NCBI RefSeq assembly: GCF_901709675.1
Contig: NC_051092.1
Span: 12,648,491-12,712,490 of the forward strand
Reading direction: 5' to 3'
DNA length: 64,000 nt
Source: Syngnathus acus
Lineage: Eukaryota; Chordata; Actinopteri; Syngnathiformes; Syngnathidae
A model generated the notes under the pieces. It saw only the letters and a program-made list of their open reading frames with translations, ran no database searches and was not told the origin of the DNA. Shown here piece by piece: positions 39,035 to 50,933 of this stretch; position 1 is the first letter of the stretch; each line of letters starts with the position of its first letter. The position numbers and the translations under genes were made by a program.

Positions 39035-41404
39035 TACATTATTATAAATACCTCACTATTATCATTAATGCTGCCATGACTAATAATAATTTTAATACTT
39101 ACTGCTCCTACTAATAGCAAAGGTAATAAAAGCAACCGCTACTGCTACTCACAACAATAAATCAAGTACTGCTAATAATTAAAATTATGTTAGTTTGGAA
39201 CCTTCTCTGCAACTTCTTCTTGCTCTTTATCAAGCTGCATCGCTTCCTGTTGTCCTCACTGCTGCCCAGAATGTTGGTGGCAAAATGCGGTACTACAACG
39301 CCAAGCTTGTGTTTGTCTTATCCTCACAACAAATAAACATGTGCTCACTGTTGTCTTTTGACCGGGTGCTGCTCGCTCGCTCGCTCTCTCAGAAAAGCGA
39401 GGCGAGGAACACATGCTCCGAGGCGAGTCCCTTCAGCGGAGCTCTTCAGGTCCATCACCTTTCTCAGCAGAGCTTGTCTCACGTCCGTTAGCCCTAAATC
39501 AGCCGGCTGTCTCCACGTGTGAAAGCTCTCTCCTCCTCTCTCGCTCCATAACTCATCTTGTCTTTCTCGTCTCTCTCGCTCGCGCTCTCTCGCTTGCTCG
39601 CTTTCGCATAACTCTTTGGGTGTCTCTCCAGCTCTAACCTGCTTTTTCAACCCTTCCTTTTTATGTTACCTTTTACGGTTATATTTTCCTTCTTCATTTC
39701 CATATCTGTCTTTTTTTAACTCCTGTAAACCATTTCCACATCCATTTGCATGCTATGAGTCACAATACGGCTCTGAGATCTTGTTGGCATTGGCTTTTAA
39801 ATGTTGCCATTCATGTTGTTGTTTGGTGAGCAGTGGTCTGATGTGTGGCAGTAATAAATGTCGTATTATAGGGGCAAGTGAAGTTGTGCCCCAGTAGATG
39901 AGAACACTGCTTATTTGCTTTCTTTCTAAAATATAAATGATATATAATACAGAGAGGCAATATTTCAATCTTTGGGCCTGGAGGAAAGGTAGATGCGCTT
40001 AGAAGACAGGTGACATGTTTGCATACGAGGAGACTCAATGTCAAAGAAAAGCTTTGGGGCAGAACTGACTTTTGGTTGTCGGGGTCGCCAGTTATTTCTT
40101 TGAATATCCTTTTCAAATACTAAGAAGTCAAATGCTGTGTATACTTAATGATTTTCTTTGCATTTTCAAACAAGTTTTGGATTGCGGGTAAATACATCGA
40201 AGTGGAGAGCTGGAGGATGAAAAGGATCCAAACAAAGCGAGTCTTACGCTCTCAATCATCTGCTATGATAGATACAGCACGAGTCGGGAAGCACGAGTGC
40301 CGTTCCTCTAATGCTGCGGGCCAAACTGATAGAAGGTGTTCTTAACTCACATATCTTTATTTTTCCACCGCAATTGCGCTCAGTGGAAAGTTTGGCATTA
40401 ATTCGCATCTCTGTTATTAGACTTTCCGCCCACGCTGATATGCAACCCGGTTTATCTTTGCTGGTGAACATAATGAGCTCAAAGAGTGAAGACGCTCCCG
40501 AGAGTGAGGGTTTATCGTTGCTTCTCCGCTCCGGCGCTATTTTGTCTATCATCCTCCTGTGTGCAACTTTTTTTTTCACAGTGCTGTTATACAAGCAGAC
40601 TTCAGTTATACTGTGGAGTGAACTCTTTGCATTCATCATTTGGACAAAAATATACTAAAAACCTGTAAAATAGTGGTAGTGGGGTGCGAGACAAAATATC
40701 AAGAAAAATACAGCAGATTATTTTTCTATAAACCAAGGGCTAGGGGGAGGACGGGGGTCGATTAAACCCAAAAATTAAAAAATCAAAAACACTGAAGACA
40801 TACATTGTAATTGTTAAACCATTTTTTCTCATGGCAAATCCTGTAAAATATGTCTCAACACCTAGTTAGACAAAGCCGCAAATGTTGCATTTTAGAGACT
40901 AAATCAGCAGTTCTTCTTAAAATACAGGTTTATAGCTATTTTTACATTTCTGACCACTGCGAATGGCGAAGATTCCACTGTACTATTAACTCGCATGCTA
41001 CTAACAATGCGCTAGGTCGTACGTCATTGGCTACAGTAGCCCGTCTTCACTGGTGTCAGCTGTCTTCATAGGAGGACATTACATTACATTAGCAATGTTT
41101 CCAGTCTCTATCGGGCCAACAGAGATTATACAATGAACGTTCCTCTGCATTGCTAACGCCAGCTTTTACAATAATGGGCCATAAATTAATACAGTCTGCT
41201 CAGCAGTAAATACTATTATGCTGCTTGTGTTTACAGAACGCCCATGTATAAATGGCCCAATCGGCACGTGATTACGGCCGGACTGTCGCCATTATTGTGC
41301 CATTTATCAATCAGGGGGCCGTGAGAGACGCAATGCATGTTGATAAGAAATAGCATGGCCCAAAACCTGCTATATCTATCCGCCGATCCACCTATCTGCT
41401 TAGC

Positions 41405-41432
41405 CGTCTGTCTGTCTGTCTGTCTGTCTGTG
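41405..41432. repeat. (GTCT)n tetranucleotide repeat
   Basis: Six to seven GTCT units. Confidence 0.9.
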
Positions 41433-41619
41433 CGCCCGCCCATCATCCATGAAGTAAACGAAATGAATATAACTATGGATATAACAAAAACAAAATGGGC
41501 ACATTTAGTCGGTAAGTATACATTAATTGTTCCATTTATGCAAAGAAGGGATATGTCAAGAAATGCATCTCAAAGGAAATAAAATTTGAAAATATGGGAT
41601 GGATAAAACTAAAAAGAAG

Positions 41620-41732
41620 AAACCCATTGAGCAAGATGCATGTAGCAGACTTTATTTGCTTTTTCGTGCGCCGCATAAAATGATGCGGCGACCCCAATTG
41701 GGCCCCCGGGCCTTGAGTTTGACACCTGCGCT
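41620..41732 (-). mobile_element. hAT-like element end fragment
   Basis: Read on the minus strand it starts CAGGTGTCAAACTCAAGGCC and continues with GGGGGCC, a widespread hAT-type terminus. An internal hairpin CGCCGCAT/ATGCGGCG lies at 41669-41690. No matching second end was found nearby, so this is a truncated copy. Confidence 0.6.
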
Positions 41733-42037
41733 ATAGCACCACCAAAAGACATGAGCACTGGGCTTATTAAGGTATAATTCACCTCTCCGTCTGTGTCATT
41801 TGGGTCTCGCGCTATCACCAGATCATCCCACATGGCAGAGAGCAAAGTGGGTGGGCGCACTGGTGGAGGGAAGCAGATGGGGGTCCCTGTTCCCTATGAA
41901 ATGTACACGAGGGTGAATTTCAGTGGTGTTAATGGCTTTTTAAATGTCAGGGAAAGACGGGGAATGATAAAAGAGAGATGTGTTATCCACTGTCTTCATG
42001 ATCACCACAGAACAGGCTGCCGCTTTCACCTCGTCCG

Positions 42038-42101
42038 TGTGCGTGTGAAGGTGTGTGCGCGAGTGTGTGCATGTGTGTGTGTGTGTGTGTGTGCGTGTGG
42101 A
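42038..42101. repeat. Interrupted (GT)n
   Basis: GT tract with GCGT, GAAGGT and GCAT interruptions. Confidence 0.9.
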
Positions 42102-42672
42102 GGAGTAGGCCAACTTGTGGTCGAGCTGATGTCAGTGTGATTTATGCACCAATCAGATGAGCTGTGAGGGAGGGAAAAGAGAAAGTGGGGAGGGGCAGAC
42201 AGGACTACTTGCTGCTTTATTGTTGTGTTGTGTGCGTCCCGTGTGTGTGACTGGAGCAGCAAAGAAGAAATACACTGCATATAACCTTTTCCACCAGCTT
42301 TTATATTTACGTACTATTATATTCGCCTTTATTTGCAGCTACTTACTGCATACCCAATAGCAGCAAGGATCTGGACAAAACGTTTTCATACATCACCTTA
42401 ATTATTTGCAAATATTGTACACTAAAAATCAAGTACCAGAACAAGTAACAGAATTTCCAGTCCAAGCATTTGTTAAAACTTCCTGTGTCCCGTTCGAGGG
42501 AACAAATACATTGTTCTAAACCACAAAGTGTAAAAGTGATGTGCATAAGTGTGTGCGCATGTGTTTGCCATGATGAAGCCGGAACAGAGGGTCGAGTGAT
42601 GTCACAGCAGACTGCATTTTAATAGAGAGGGGAGCAATTAGAGAGGGTACAGGGCGAGAGGTGGAGGGGCTG

Positions 42673-42760
<88 letters not shown>

Positions 42761-42786
42761 GCACACACACACACACACACACACAA
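42673..42786. repeat. (CA)n microsatellite, about 114 bp
   Basis: Near-perfect CA tract with GCACGCA interruption near the right end. Confidence 0.98.
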
Positions 42787-43014
42787 AGTCTCATTACGAA
42801 GGACGAGTTAATTAATTGTGCAGTGATTCACGGCACTCGTAATTAATCTGGTAGGTATGAGCGTGTTTTGTCGAGTGACTCCTCTTCCTTCCATTTATAA
42901 CACACACACATGCACCCCCACACACACACCGGCACTGGAACAGAGACAATAATAACCGTCAGATGAACCACAGTGCTGTTATTGTCGTATTGGTGTTTGC
43001 ATCCAAATCAATCA

Positions 43015-43345
43015 GTTTGGGCTGTAATGGATTCAAGTACAATGGTAAATTCAGTTACAATTTTAATCTGTTCCGTGTTAATCAAACCACTATTAAATCA
43101 GGTTTTGTGTATTGAGTAATAACATCATTAAATAGAATTGAATCCTGCTTTCAATGGACATTGTGTTGCTCCTGGTTTGACAGAAGAAGACCGTTGCAAC
43201 AATGGTGCAGCAAAAATAATTTGTCAGTAATATTAGATATCTCTGATATCTCAGTAATATTTGATATCTGCACTGTTGCTCAAGTAATCTTTTTGAGGGC
43301 CGTGGCCTACTGTGTGACATCAGGAAGTCAAGAACCCACAGTCAT
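43015..43345. repeat. Second decayed copy of the 23525 repeat family
   Basis: Shares ATGGACATTGTGTTGCTCCTG and AATCTGTTCCGTG-type words with the copy at 23525-23965. It also holds an internal duplication around TAATATTAGATATCTCTGAT and TAATATTTGATATCTGCACT (43229-43280). Confidence 0.35.
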
Positions 43346-43377
43346 GCTTGTAAGTCATGCTGGTGTCTTAGTACCAG

Positions 43378-43501
<124 letters not shown>

Positions 43502-43863
43502 AATAGCGCCATGAATACCCAGAGAAAACCTTGCTCAAAAAGTCTTGCTTTTTAATCCTCCTTTTACGGCTCCTCTTCCCACAATGCTTTGCAAGGGGGG
43601 GAGTGGTGCATTTGGTGATTGAAGTGGGAAAAAAATTGTTGAATGAGCGATGAGGTGGCAATATAAATCTCCACCTGTTAGCTCGCCACCACCTTCCTCC
43701 ATCTCCCTCTCTCTCTCTCTCTTTGCTGACATCCGTTGAGATATTGCTATGATTTTTCCGTGTTTGCATATATGATCTTAATTTATTCCCATCCATCGGC
43801 ACTGGGCATATTTACAAGGCAGCTCTGGTCGGCCGCCAGCGAGCCCATTTAGTGCATTGTGGT

Positions 43864-43869
43864 AGAGAG

Positions 43870-43942
<73 letters not shown>
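43864..43942. repeat. (GA)n microsatellite
   Basis: About 39 GA units with one GC interruption at the left. All purine on the plus strand, about 360 bases after an all-pyrimidine CTTT tract. Confidence 0.97.
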
Positions 43943-43945
<3 letters not shown>

Positions 43946-44801
43946 TGATTCTGAACATATACTGTTTCTCAATGAGGCGATTATGTGCGTGCAGGTTATT
44001 GTGCCGTTTGCGAACGGCACCTAAATCAGTGAGCATCAATCATAACTTCTGCGGCCAACCAAGACTGTGACCGACAAACAGGAGGCCTCGTGTTGCATTA
44101 GAACATTCTCTCCGCCTGGAAAATGGATGTGATCTAGTCTTTCTTATGCCTCCACATAACTGTGGGTTCGAGCCGGGAAACCATATTTAGATTTTTTTTC
44201 CAAACAAGGTGTTGCAGGATGTTCCACCTCGCAACAATGAAAAATGCTGATATGAACAAAGGCGCTCAGAAGGTGGGGGAACGCACCTTTTCAATAAAAA
44301 AAAAACATTTAATGCTTTACCTCCACAACTGATCTTATCTTGAAGCAAATATGACGTATTTATAGAAACAAATTCACTTTACATGGTCTCGTGAATTATA
44401 TTGGATGTGATACCTAATGGTTTGGCCACTCTTTTCCTTTAGTTGGTGTTTATGTAATTCAGCTAAAACTAAAATTCAGTGATACTATATACGCAGGCGT
44501 GCACACACAGATGCGCATATCTCCTTTCGGCCGGCGGCGGTCTTAACCAGACGCGTTACATCCCCGCCGATCTATTATCTGCGTGTGACAGATGTATTCA
44601 CGTAACGGTTTTGATAGCTATTGATTGGCGCGGCCCAAGTCGTTTAAGAACAGGAGAAGAATGAGATTCCAAAATCAACATGGCTGTGGGCGGCCATGTT
44701 TGTTAAAGTGAAGGGAGGGCTTTCAAAAGAGGACATTTGGGTGTGTGTTTGGCTACACTGTGCAGCAGCCACACTTGGGGCACAAACAAGCTGATTGAAA
44801 A

Positions 44802-44871
44802 TGTGTGTGTCTGCATGTGTGTGTGTGTGTGTGCGTGCTTGTGTGTGCTTGTGTGTGCTTGTGTGTGTGTG
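44802..44871. repeat. (GT)n with 10-base GTGTGTGCTT units
   Basis: The GT tract contains three tandem GTGYGTGCTT decamers, a small higher-order repeat. Confidence 0.9.
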
Positions 44872-45865
44872 ACCTTGGCGTGGCCTGGTGGTAAAGTGGG
44901 ACATGAAGCAAGTCGGCGTGTGAGCAGCCAAGCGTTGGGGCCTCCTCAGATTAGCAGACTTTATTACTGCCACCAAGCGCTGGCCTGACAAATCCTCTTA
45001 TTTCATTCGAGCCTCTTTTACCTCGGCCTCGCTCTTTCTCATTTCCTCACTCACCTTTTATTTAGCCCCCCCGCCCTTCCATTCTTTACTCCCAAAACTG
45101 CACCTCTTCCCTCCCTTTCACCCTTCCGTGTGTTTCTCAGAGCACCTTAGCACCTCGCTCACGGACTTGGGTCAATTTTCTCACTTTCTCATTGTTTCTC
45201 TCCTCCACTCCACAACCTTTCCGCTCCACCCCCACCTCCACCCTCTCTACCTCCCACTCTATGCTGTGATGAATCTGCGGACAGGGGCTAATAATTGTAC
45301 TTCAGCCCAAGTGCTCATTTTTCTTAGCGTTTGAAAGGCATGACAGGCAGGAGCTCTTTTTCTCCACTCGCCCCCAACTCTCCCTACAAGCACCTATCCC
45401 ATCACCACCTCCCGCCTCCCGCCCCACCCCATCCCATCGTTTTCCCTTCTCCCTTTTCTCTCCAGTCATACACAATTGTCGGGGAAAATAACTCAGGGTT
45501 TACAAGGTCATGCTGTCTCGTGCCGAGGACACGCTGGGGGATATGAGGATTTCCTCGACGGAGCAGTGACTGCATTCCTACTGTAACGGTATTTAAAATA
45601 CTTAATGGAGGCGGCCTGCAGTCCTCAGAGAGTATAAACTAACTATACATGTGAAAAGGGGGTTGGCAGTGTGACAAACAGCGATCTGTTTCAGTGTCAT
45701 TTGCGCACGAGGCGTAAATGCGCACAGCGCAGCAGGGTGACGCTGTCCCGCTGTGCTGTTTAGCTCCAAAGCAGTGGCGGCTGTACAAGAAATAATAATG
45801 ACAATCATTAGGCAGTAGTACTGGCTTTAATCAAACAAACAAATCCCCACATTATCAGTACAAAA

Positions 45866-46674
45866 TAGTGTTGGCTCGTGAGTGAACGATTCGTTCAAAA
45901 GAAGGATTGTGTTTCAGTGAACGAAGTGAGCGAATCACTTCCTAAAGTGATTCGTTCTTTTTTCAGTTCATATGACGTCAACCAGTAGGTGTGTCGGTAA
46001 TGCGCATGGAAGCTGGTGCCACGTCGCCGTAAAACAAAACGAAGAAGAAAATGACGTAACTTCCCGTTCACGAACGAGTCGTGAATTCCATTTCCCGTTC
46101 ACCAACTGAACGGATCTGTGAGTGAACGAGTCAGTGAGTGAGTGATTTGCATTTCCAGTTCATAGCGAGAACGGATTAGTGAGGGAACGAATCCTGACTT
46201 TCCCGTTCGCGAACGAGTTAATATCGAATACCTTAGATTTAGGGTTCGACTCCCCACCCCTTCGAATTGTGCTAAACATAAATGTACTAACATTTGTCAA
46301 ACTTCTCCCCGCAGCACTATCCGCATTGCATTGACTCTCAACAGGAAAAAAAAAGGCCTTAAATTTTAGCAAGTTTTTTTTCTTTTTTCTTATTTACTTG
46401 TCTAGGCTGTTCTAAAACACTAGCTCGTATGCTTGATACATATTAGATGAGGTAAAAAAAAAATCCCGTAACAAAAGTTTGCAGTGTTGAGGACATGTGG
46501 AGCCATAGAACGAAGTTATTTCGAAGCACCGATGGCCGAGCGGTTGGGCACATTGACGGAAGTGTTGGCTCGTGAATGAACGATGCGTTCAAAAGAACGA
46601 ATGTTTTCAGTGAACAAGAGTGAACGAATTCCAAAGATTCAGTTCACTTAAAAGAACGGGAATGCACATCACTA
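45866..46674 (+). mobile_element. Composite GAACGA-rich element with hAT-like ends
   Basis: The element starts TAGTGTTGGCTCGTG and ends GTGCACATCACTA. It is flanked by near-identical 8-mers, GTACAAAA (45858-45865) and GTACAAAT (46675-46682), consistent with a hAT-type duplication. It is full of GAACGA/TCGTTC words, including the near-perfect palindrome TGAACGATTCGTTCA (45883-45897). The start sequence reappears internally at 46561, so a second, about 115-bp unit is nested at the right end. Between them lie a tRNA B-box-like sequence (GGGTTCGACTCCCC, around 46241) and, further on, an A-box-like sequence (TGGCCGAGCGGTTGGGCAC, around 46534). It has no coding capacity. Confidence 0.6.
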
Positions 46675-47099
46675 GTACAAATAAGCAAATTCAGTACATG
46701 CTGTCTGTATTTGAGCCTGAACATTGGTACCAAGTATTTTGGCCATGGTGAACTAGAGGAATTAAATTCAGTTTAAAAAAAAAATTTCAAAAGACCCAAA
46801 TTAACAGTACACTGTAACCATTTCCAAATGTACAATATGTACATATATACAAATACAATGTTCTTGATTTAATGTCAAAAGAAAGAAAGAGTCGAGCCAT
46901 CGAAATGACACATCAAGAAAATTTGCATCACTAACAGCCGACGAGAGCAACGAAACAGCGTGATGACTGACTGGACTCTACAGCAGCTCTTAATGAAAAT
47001 GTATCAGCAGTTTTAATCACAATGTGGCCCTCATCACAGAAGAGATGGAAAGAGAGAAGAGTGGGCGGCCGAGGGAGAAGGAGGAGGAGGAGGAGGGAA

Positions 47100-47415
47100 G
47101 GCAGAGACTTTATTGCCGGCTGTAGTTAGATGGTAAATTTCCTCCTGGCAGATATTTATTGAGTTAGTCGAGTCTAGAGAGAGCTTTAACATTGATTGTG
47201 ATCATTAAATATATCCGCCGCAAATGGCGAGATGGCGTTTCCCTCAGTCAATGGAGCCGACGGGGGCCAGAACAAAGGCATAATCAAATCAATCCTCTCA
47301 TAATTATTCCTTGAGAGGTGAAATTAATCACGAGGAGAAATAAAAACAATAATGGAAAATGAAATGGTCGCTCGTAAACAATTACGGGCCAAATTGAAAT
47401 GAACTCGGTGAAGGG
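47100..47415. promoter_or_regulatory. Candidate conserved non-coding element
   Basis: About 315 bases of apparently unique sequence with no repeat character and many homeodomain-type TAAT/ATTA cores (CATTAAAT, CATAATTATT, AAATTAATCA, ACAATAATGG, ACAATTACGG). It is bounded by repetitive DNA on the right. Segments of this look are typical of enhancers around developmental regulators such as maf. Conservation itself cannot be seen from one sequence. Similar-looking blocks lie at about 9370-9600, 24810-25020 and 41100-41345. Confidence 0.25.
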
Positions 47416-47470
47416 AAGAAAAGAAATTAGGGGAACAGCCACTGTTGGTTTCTGCTTTGTGTCGCCTCGC

Positions 47471-47586
<116 letters not shown>

Positions 47587-47692
47587 GGAAGTCATTCCCA
47601 CTGTGTAGTAGTTGTTATTACAAATAATGTATTTTTTTTCACCTATTTATGCCGGCAACGTACAGTGACAAGCAGATCAATTAAATGAACTT

Positions 47693-47706
47693 CCACTAGA
47701 GGGCAG
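47693..47706 (+). promoter_or_regulatory. CTCF-like motif
   Basis: CCACTAGAGGGCAG is a full match to the CTCF core, plus orientation, 1.1 kb before the candidate distal maf exon and 2.9 kb from the wwox stop codon. Confidence 0.45.
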
Positions 47707-48836
47707 AAAGTAACATTAGCTTTGTGCTCAACTAAACATAACTGACAAAAATTTGGGGAGTCGTTTTGTAATGGATTAATAGCATTTCTATTCCTTTCAG
47801 AATAATATAAAGGTTGGGAAACACTGGACAGGGGTGGGGGGTCAAAGGAGCAAGGTCTCCTCTTTCCTCTTCCCTCTGAGAGGAAGTGTAGCATATTGAC
47901 CAGCTATCAGGACGATTCCGATACGAGCTGATCGATGACACTCGCTGTGGAAGCCAGGCAGGCTCCTCCCACTTCACCCAGGGTGCTCACGCCCGTTTGT
48001 TTGATCTGCGGGGGCCTGAAGGTCTTCTTCGATTCTGGAGCGCCTCGTGGAAGGATGCTATTGTGGAGAACAGAACATATGTGACACCTACACAATCTGA
48101 TTGGGTTTAATACACTAAAATTCATTTTAAGTTGGATGTCAAGATGTAGCAAACATGCTCAAAGGGCTTTGCATAAAGTTTAAGGTGGAACCAGTGGGGC
48201 AAAAGACTACGAGTGGTGGTATTGTGATCAGCACCATGGACAGCAACCGAAAGAGTTCAATTGTTTGTATGAATTCTTTGCTCCAGTAGTGCTACTAATG
48301 CCACAGTTTGTGTGTTTCTGAGCTTGTTTAGCATGCGTGTTTCACTGGAAAAAGCTGTAATGGGATGTGAAAAACCCAGTGATAAGACACCTGCACTGTG
48401 GAGTGCATGGCTGATTACGACAGAGCAGGACACACTGGCGCTATCGCCTTCCTTCTGTGTATATAAGCGCAGCATGTGTCCAAGCATGTGTTCTTTTTAT
48501 TTTGGAATATGAACAATAATCATAAAAAAAGGAACGTGTGGGCATCTGTGGGATCAGCTGCTTCATCTGTTTGTTGTTTTTGCACAGCCCACCTGCATGC
48601 TCTCGTAAATAAAAAAGCAGTAATTATAGGAAATGACACTGTTTTATTGCTGCATAAGAAAGGGTGGCGGCCTGAGCTTGCTTGTTTGCTGCCTACACAA
48701 ATATCTCCCCTATGGGCCGGCTGATTACACTCTCCTCTTAATGTGCTTCAAAGGCAAAACACACATTATTGGAAACGTTTTTTTTTTTTCAGATTTTATT
48801 TACAGCTCTAATTTGTCTCTCTTTCCCTCCCCACAG

Positions 48837-48897
48837 ATATCCCTCCACTGGAACGATGATCTTTCAAGATGGACAAACAGCACCCGGACTGCCATAA
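48837..48897 (+). CDS. Candidate distal maf terminal exon (coding part)
   Basis: A long pyrimidine stretch and acceptor (CTTTCCCTCCCCACAG) precede position 48837. Direct splicing from the maf donor would give EFF-I-YPSTGTMIFQDGQTAPGLP and a TAA at 48895-48897. Ile at the junction is also what the human long isoform has, but the rest of the tail is not recognisably similar. In another frame the exon is open to 49073. Poly(A)-signal hexamers follow at 49148-49153 and 49556-49561. The intron would be about 34 kb, and the exon ends close to the convergent wwox gene. It could instead be a lncRNA exon or a chance acceptor. Confidence 0.3.
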
Positions 48898-49489
48898 AGC
48901 ACAAGGTCTCAAAAAGCAACCCAACCAATGGCGGCGTTAAGTTCAAGCCCTCCAACCCCCCCACTCTCAACCTACTCTTAACCCCTGCCAGTGTGGAAAA
49001 AATACGGCAAGAAAAAAAAAATCTAAATAGGAAGAAAACACACCAGACTGAAATCCATGACATTTTCCGCTGATCAAAATGACAAGAAAAAAATAATAAA
49101 AAATATTTCTTATTAAAAAAAAGAAAAAAAAACAACCTCCAAATTGTAATAAAGTCTTACCAGAGTGTAGTTTATAAATAAATAGGTCGATTCATATAGA
49201 AAAGTGTAGAAAAAAAAATGATGAGGTGATGTCCATACCCCTTTAGCACACGTCCACAAATCAGGATGTTGTAAATATTGTATAGAAGATAGGGACATTA
49301 TTAAAAAAAAAAAATACATAAAAAAAAAGTGGAAGTATACTATATAGAATCATACCTCTGTGTGTGTTGGTATTGCCATGAGTTCCTCGTTGTTCCTTTA
49401 AACCCAACCCTAACACACACGTAGGAAACAGAGAAGAAAAACAAAACAAAAAAATGGAACTCCTTGACAAAAAAAAATATTAGGGCCAC

Positions 49490-50300
49490 AATGAAAAAGG
49501 AAATTCAGATGAATAGCCTTTCATTTTCTTCACAGTACAAGCGAATTTTTTTGAGAATAAAGTTGTAGGTCTTTCAAAACCAATTCTATTTATTTATATA
49601 TCTTTTTTGCCATGTGAAATATTGTAACTTGTGCTTAAGTGAAAGGTACTGCGACATTCCTCTTTTAATGCACCCTTTCCTGTCCCACTTTTTGCTTGTA
49701 ATATTGCTACTTTTGTATTCTAATTATATTTTTCCTTTGATACTTTGACTGTACTTTATTATTGTAAACTATGACTGTCTCCATTTTTTTTCTGGTATTG
49801 CCTTGTTTATTATAACTTCAATCTCATACAATTATGGACAACTACGGTCCACCCCCCCAAAAAAAAATTCTCCAACTTTTTGTATTACAATATTCAAACT
49901 TTTACAAATCAGACTTTTTTTTTGCAAAACCATCACTTTAATCTAAAAATTACATTTAAACTGGTAATATTGCACTTTACAGTTTTAAAAGTATGACCTT
50001 GTTCTTGTAAAATGACTTTGTCTTTAAATTTGACTAGCGTTAGTGTACTTTTTCCCGATTAACTGTTGTTTTTTTTATTTTGAAAAACTATAAACCTACC
50101 TTGTTTTTTTTTCTTGCAGCAATATAACTACTTTCATAAAATCACATACTTCGTAAACATTCTGATTCTTATTTTTCTTGTAAATAAAGTAAAAGGCAAG
50201 ATTTTTTTTGGCCACCATATCCCCTTCTCATTTTTTCTTTTCAGTGTGGCCCTAATATTACTACGACTACTACAACTATTTGTCACACTATTGCTGGAAT
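49490..50300. repeat. Decayed AT-rich minisatellite between maf and wwox
   Basis: Recurring words such as CTTGTAATATTGC, ACTTTATTATTGTAA, TTTGTATTACAATATT and TTCTTGTAAAATGAC suggest a decayed tandem repeat of the CTTGTAATATTACRACTTT type seen in teleosts. The plus strand is T-rich here and A-rich just before it (49080-49490). It likely forms part of the 3' UTRs of one or both converging genes. Confidence 0.45.
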
Positions 50301-50570
50301 CAAACAGACAAACTACAGAGAGAATTTCTATTAATGAACATTTACTTTCACAGAAGATTGTTCTTAACAGGGAGAAAAATCAAGAAAAAAAGGACCAGAA
50401 CCCAAGTGTAAATTGTTCCCCTTCCCATCAAGTAGTGTATCTGACTTCATCCCCATGCTTTCTCACCCCATTGTGAAGTGCCGTGCCCAAACACACAGTC
50501 TGCCTTTGGCAGCTCTATCAAACAACACAGTCAATGAGGCTTCCCCACACCGAGCGTGGCTCTCTGAACC

Positions 50571-50768
50571 TCAGAGGGTCCGGACCTGGGCAATGGTCTC
50601 GCCCTGCGCCACCAGGCGCTCGCTCAGCTCCCACAGGCTTGCAGCGGCATCCGGGTCCTGGGCTTGGGTGGAGGGCTCGCAGCGGAAGCAGTTGTTGAAG
50701 TACATTCCTCCCAGGCCCTCCAGCTCGGGAGCCACGGCGCAGTACACGCTGGTGGCGGCGCCTTGTTG
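50571..50768 (-). CDS. wwox: WW domain-containing oxidoreductase, last coding exon (partial gene)
   Basis: The exon encodes the C-terminal 65 residues, starting [20 protein letters not shown] and continuing through [13 protein letters not shown] to LWELSERL and the end AQVRTL, then TGA. Human WWOX (414 residues) has the same block, with [25 protein letters not shown] and LSERL. It is preceded on the minus strand by TTTGTCTTTCCGCAG, a clear acceptor, with the codon phase intact. WWOX is a cytoplasmic and mitochondrial protein with two N-terminal WW domains and a short-chain dehydrogenase domain; the catalytic Tyr-x-x-x-Lys lies in an upstream exon outside the window. Only the end of the SDR domain is here. 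The tail after LSERL is divergent and slightly longer than in human. Possible minus-strand poly(A) signals are at 50074-50079 and 49806-49811. The gene converges on maf. Confidence 0.95.
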   Translation of the reverse strand, partial: QQGAATSVYCAVAPELEGLGGMYFNNCFRCEPSTQAQDPDAAASLWELSERLVAQGETIAQVRTL

Positions 50769-50933
50769 CTGCGGAAAGACAAACCAAACACACACATGAA
50801 CTCAGCAAAGGACACTCGCAAAGTGGACATGCTGTCTCTCCTGTACATATATTTATATACATATATTTATTTATCTATGTCCCTACCGGGTGTCTATGGG
50901 ACCATGTGAACAATGGATGAAGCTTTTGATGTG

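Noticed and set aside
40311-40658. 115-codon frame with a hydrophobic segment
   Set aside because: The hydrophobic stretch comes from a T-rich run; no homology recognised and no promoter or splice context.
46520-46560. tRNA-Ser/Leu-like A box
   Set aside because: No acceptor stem, anticodon arm or correctly placed B box follows; the B-box-like sequence lies upstream, so this is a repeat relic, not a tRNA gene.
48633-49073. 146-codon frame as a stand-alone gene
   Set aside because: It crosses the intron-like pyrimidine tract and acceptor at 48836; only the part after 48837 is plausible, as an exon.
50518-50862. 114-codon minus-strand frame over the wwox exon
   Set aside because: It is an out-of-frame shadow of the wwox last exon, rich in Arg/Pro from GC-rich codons.
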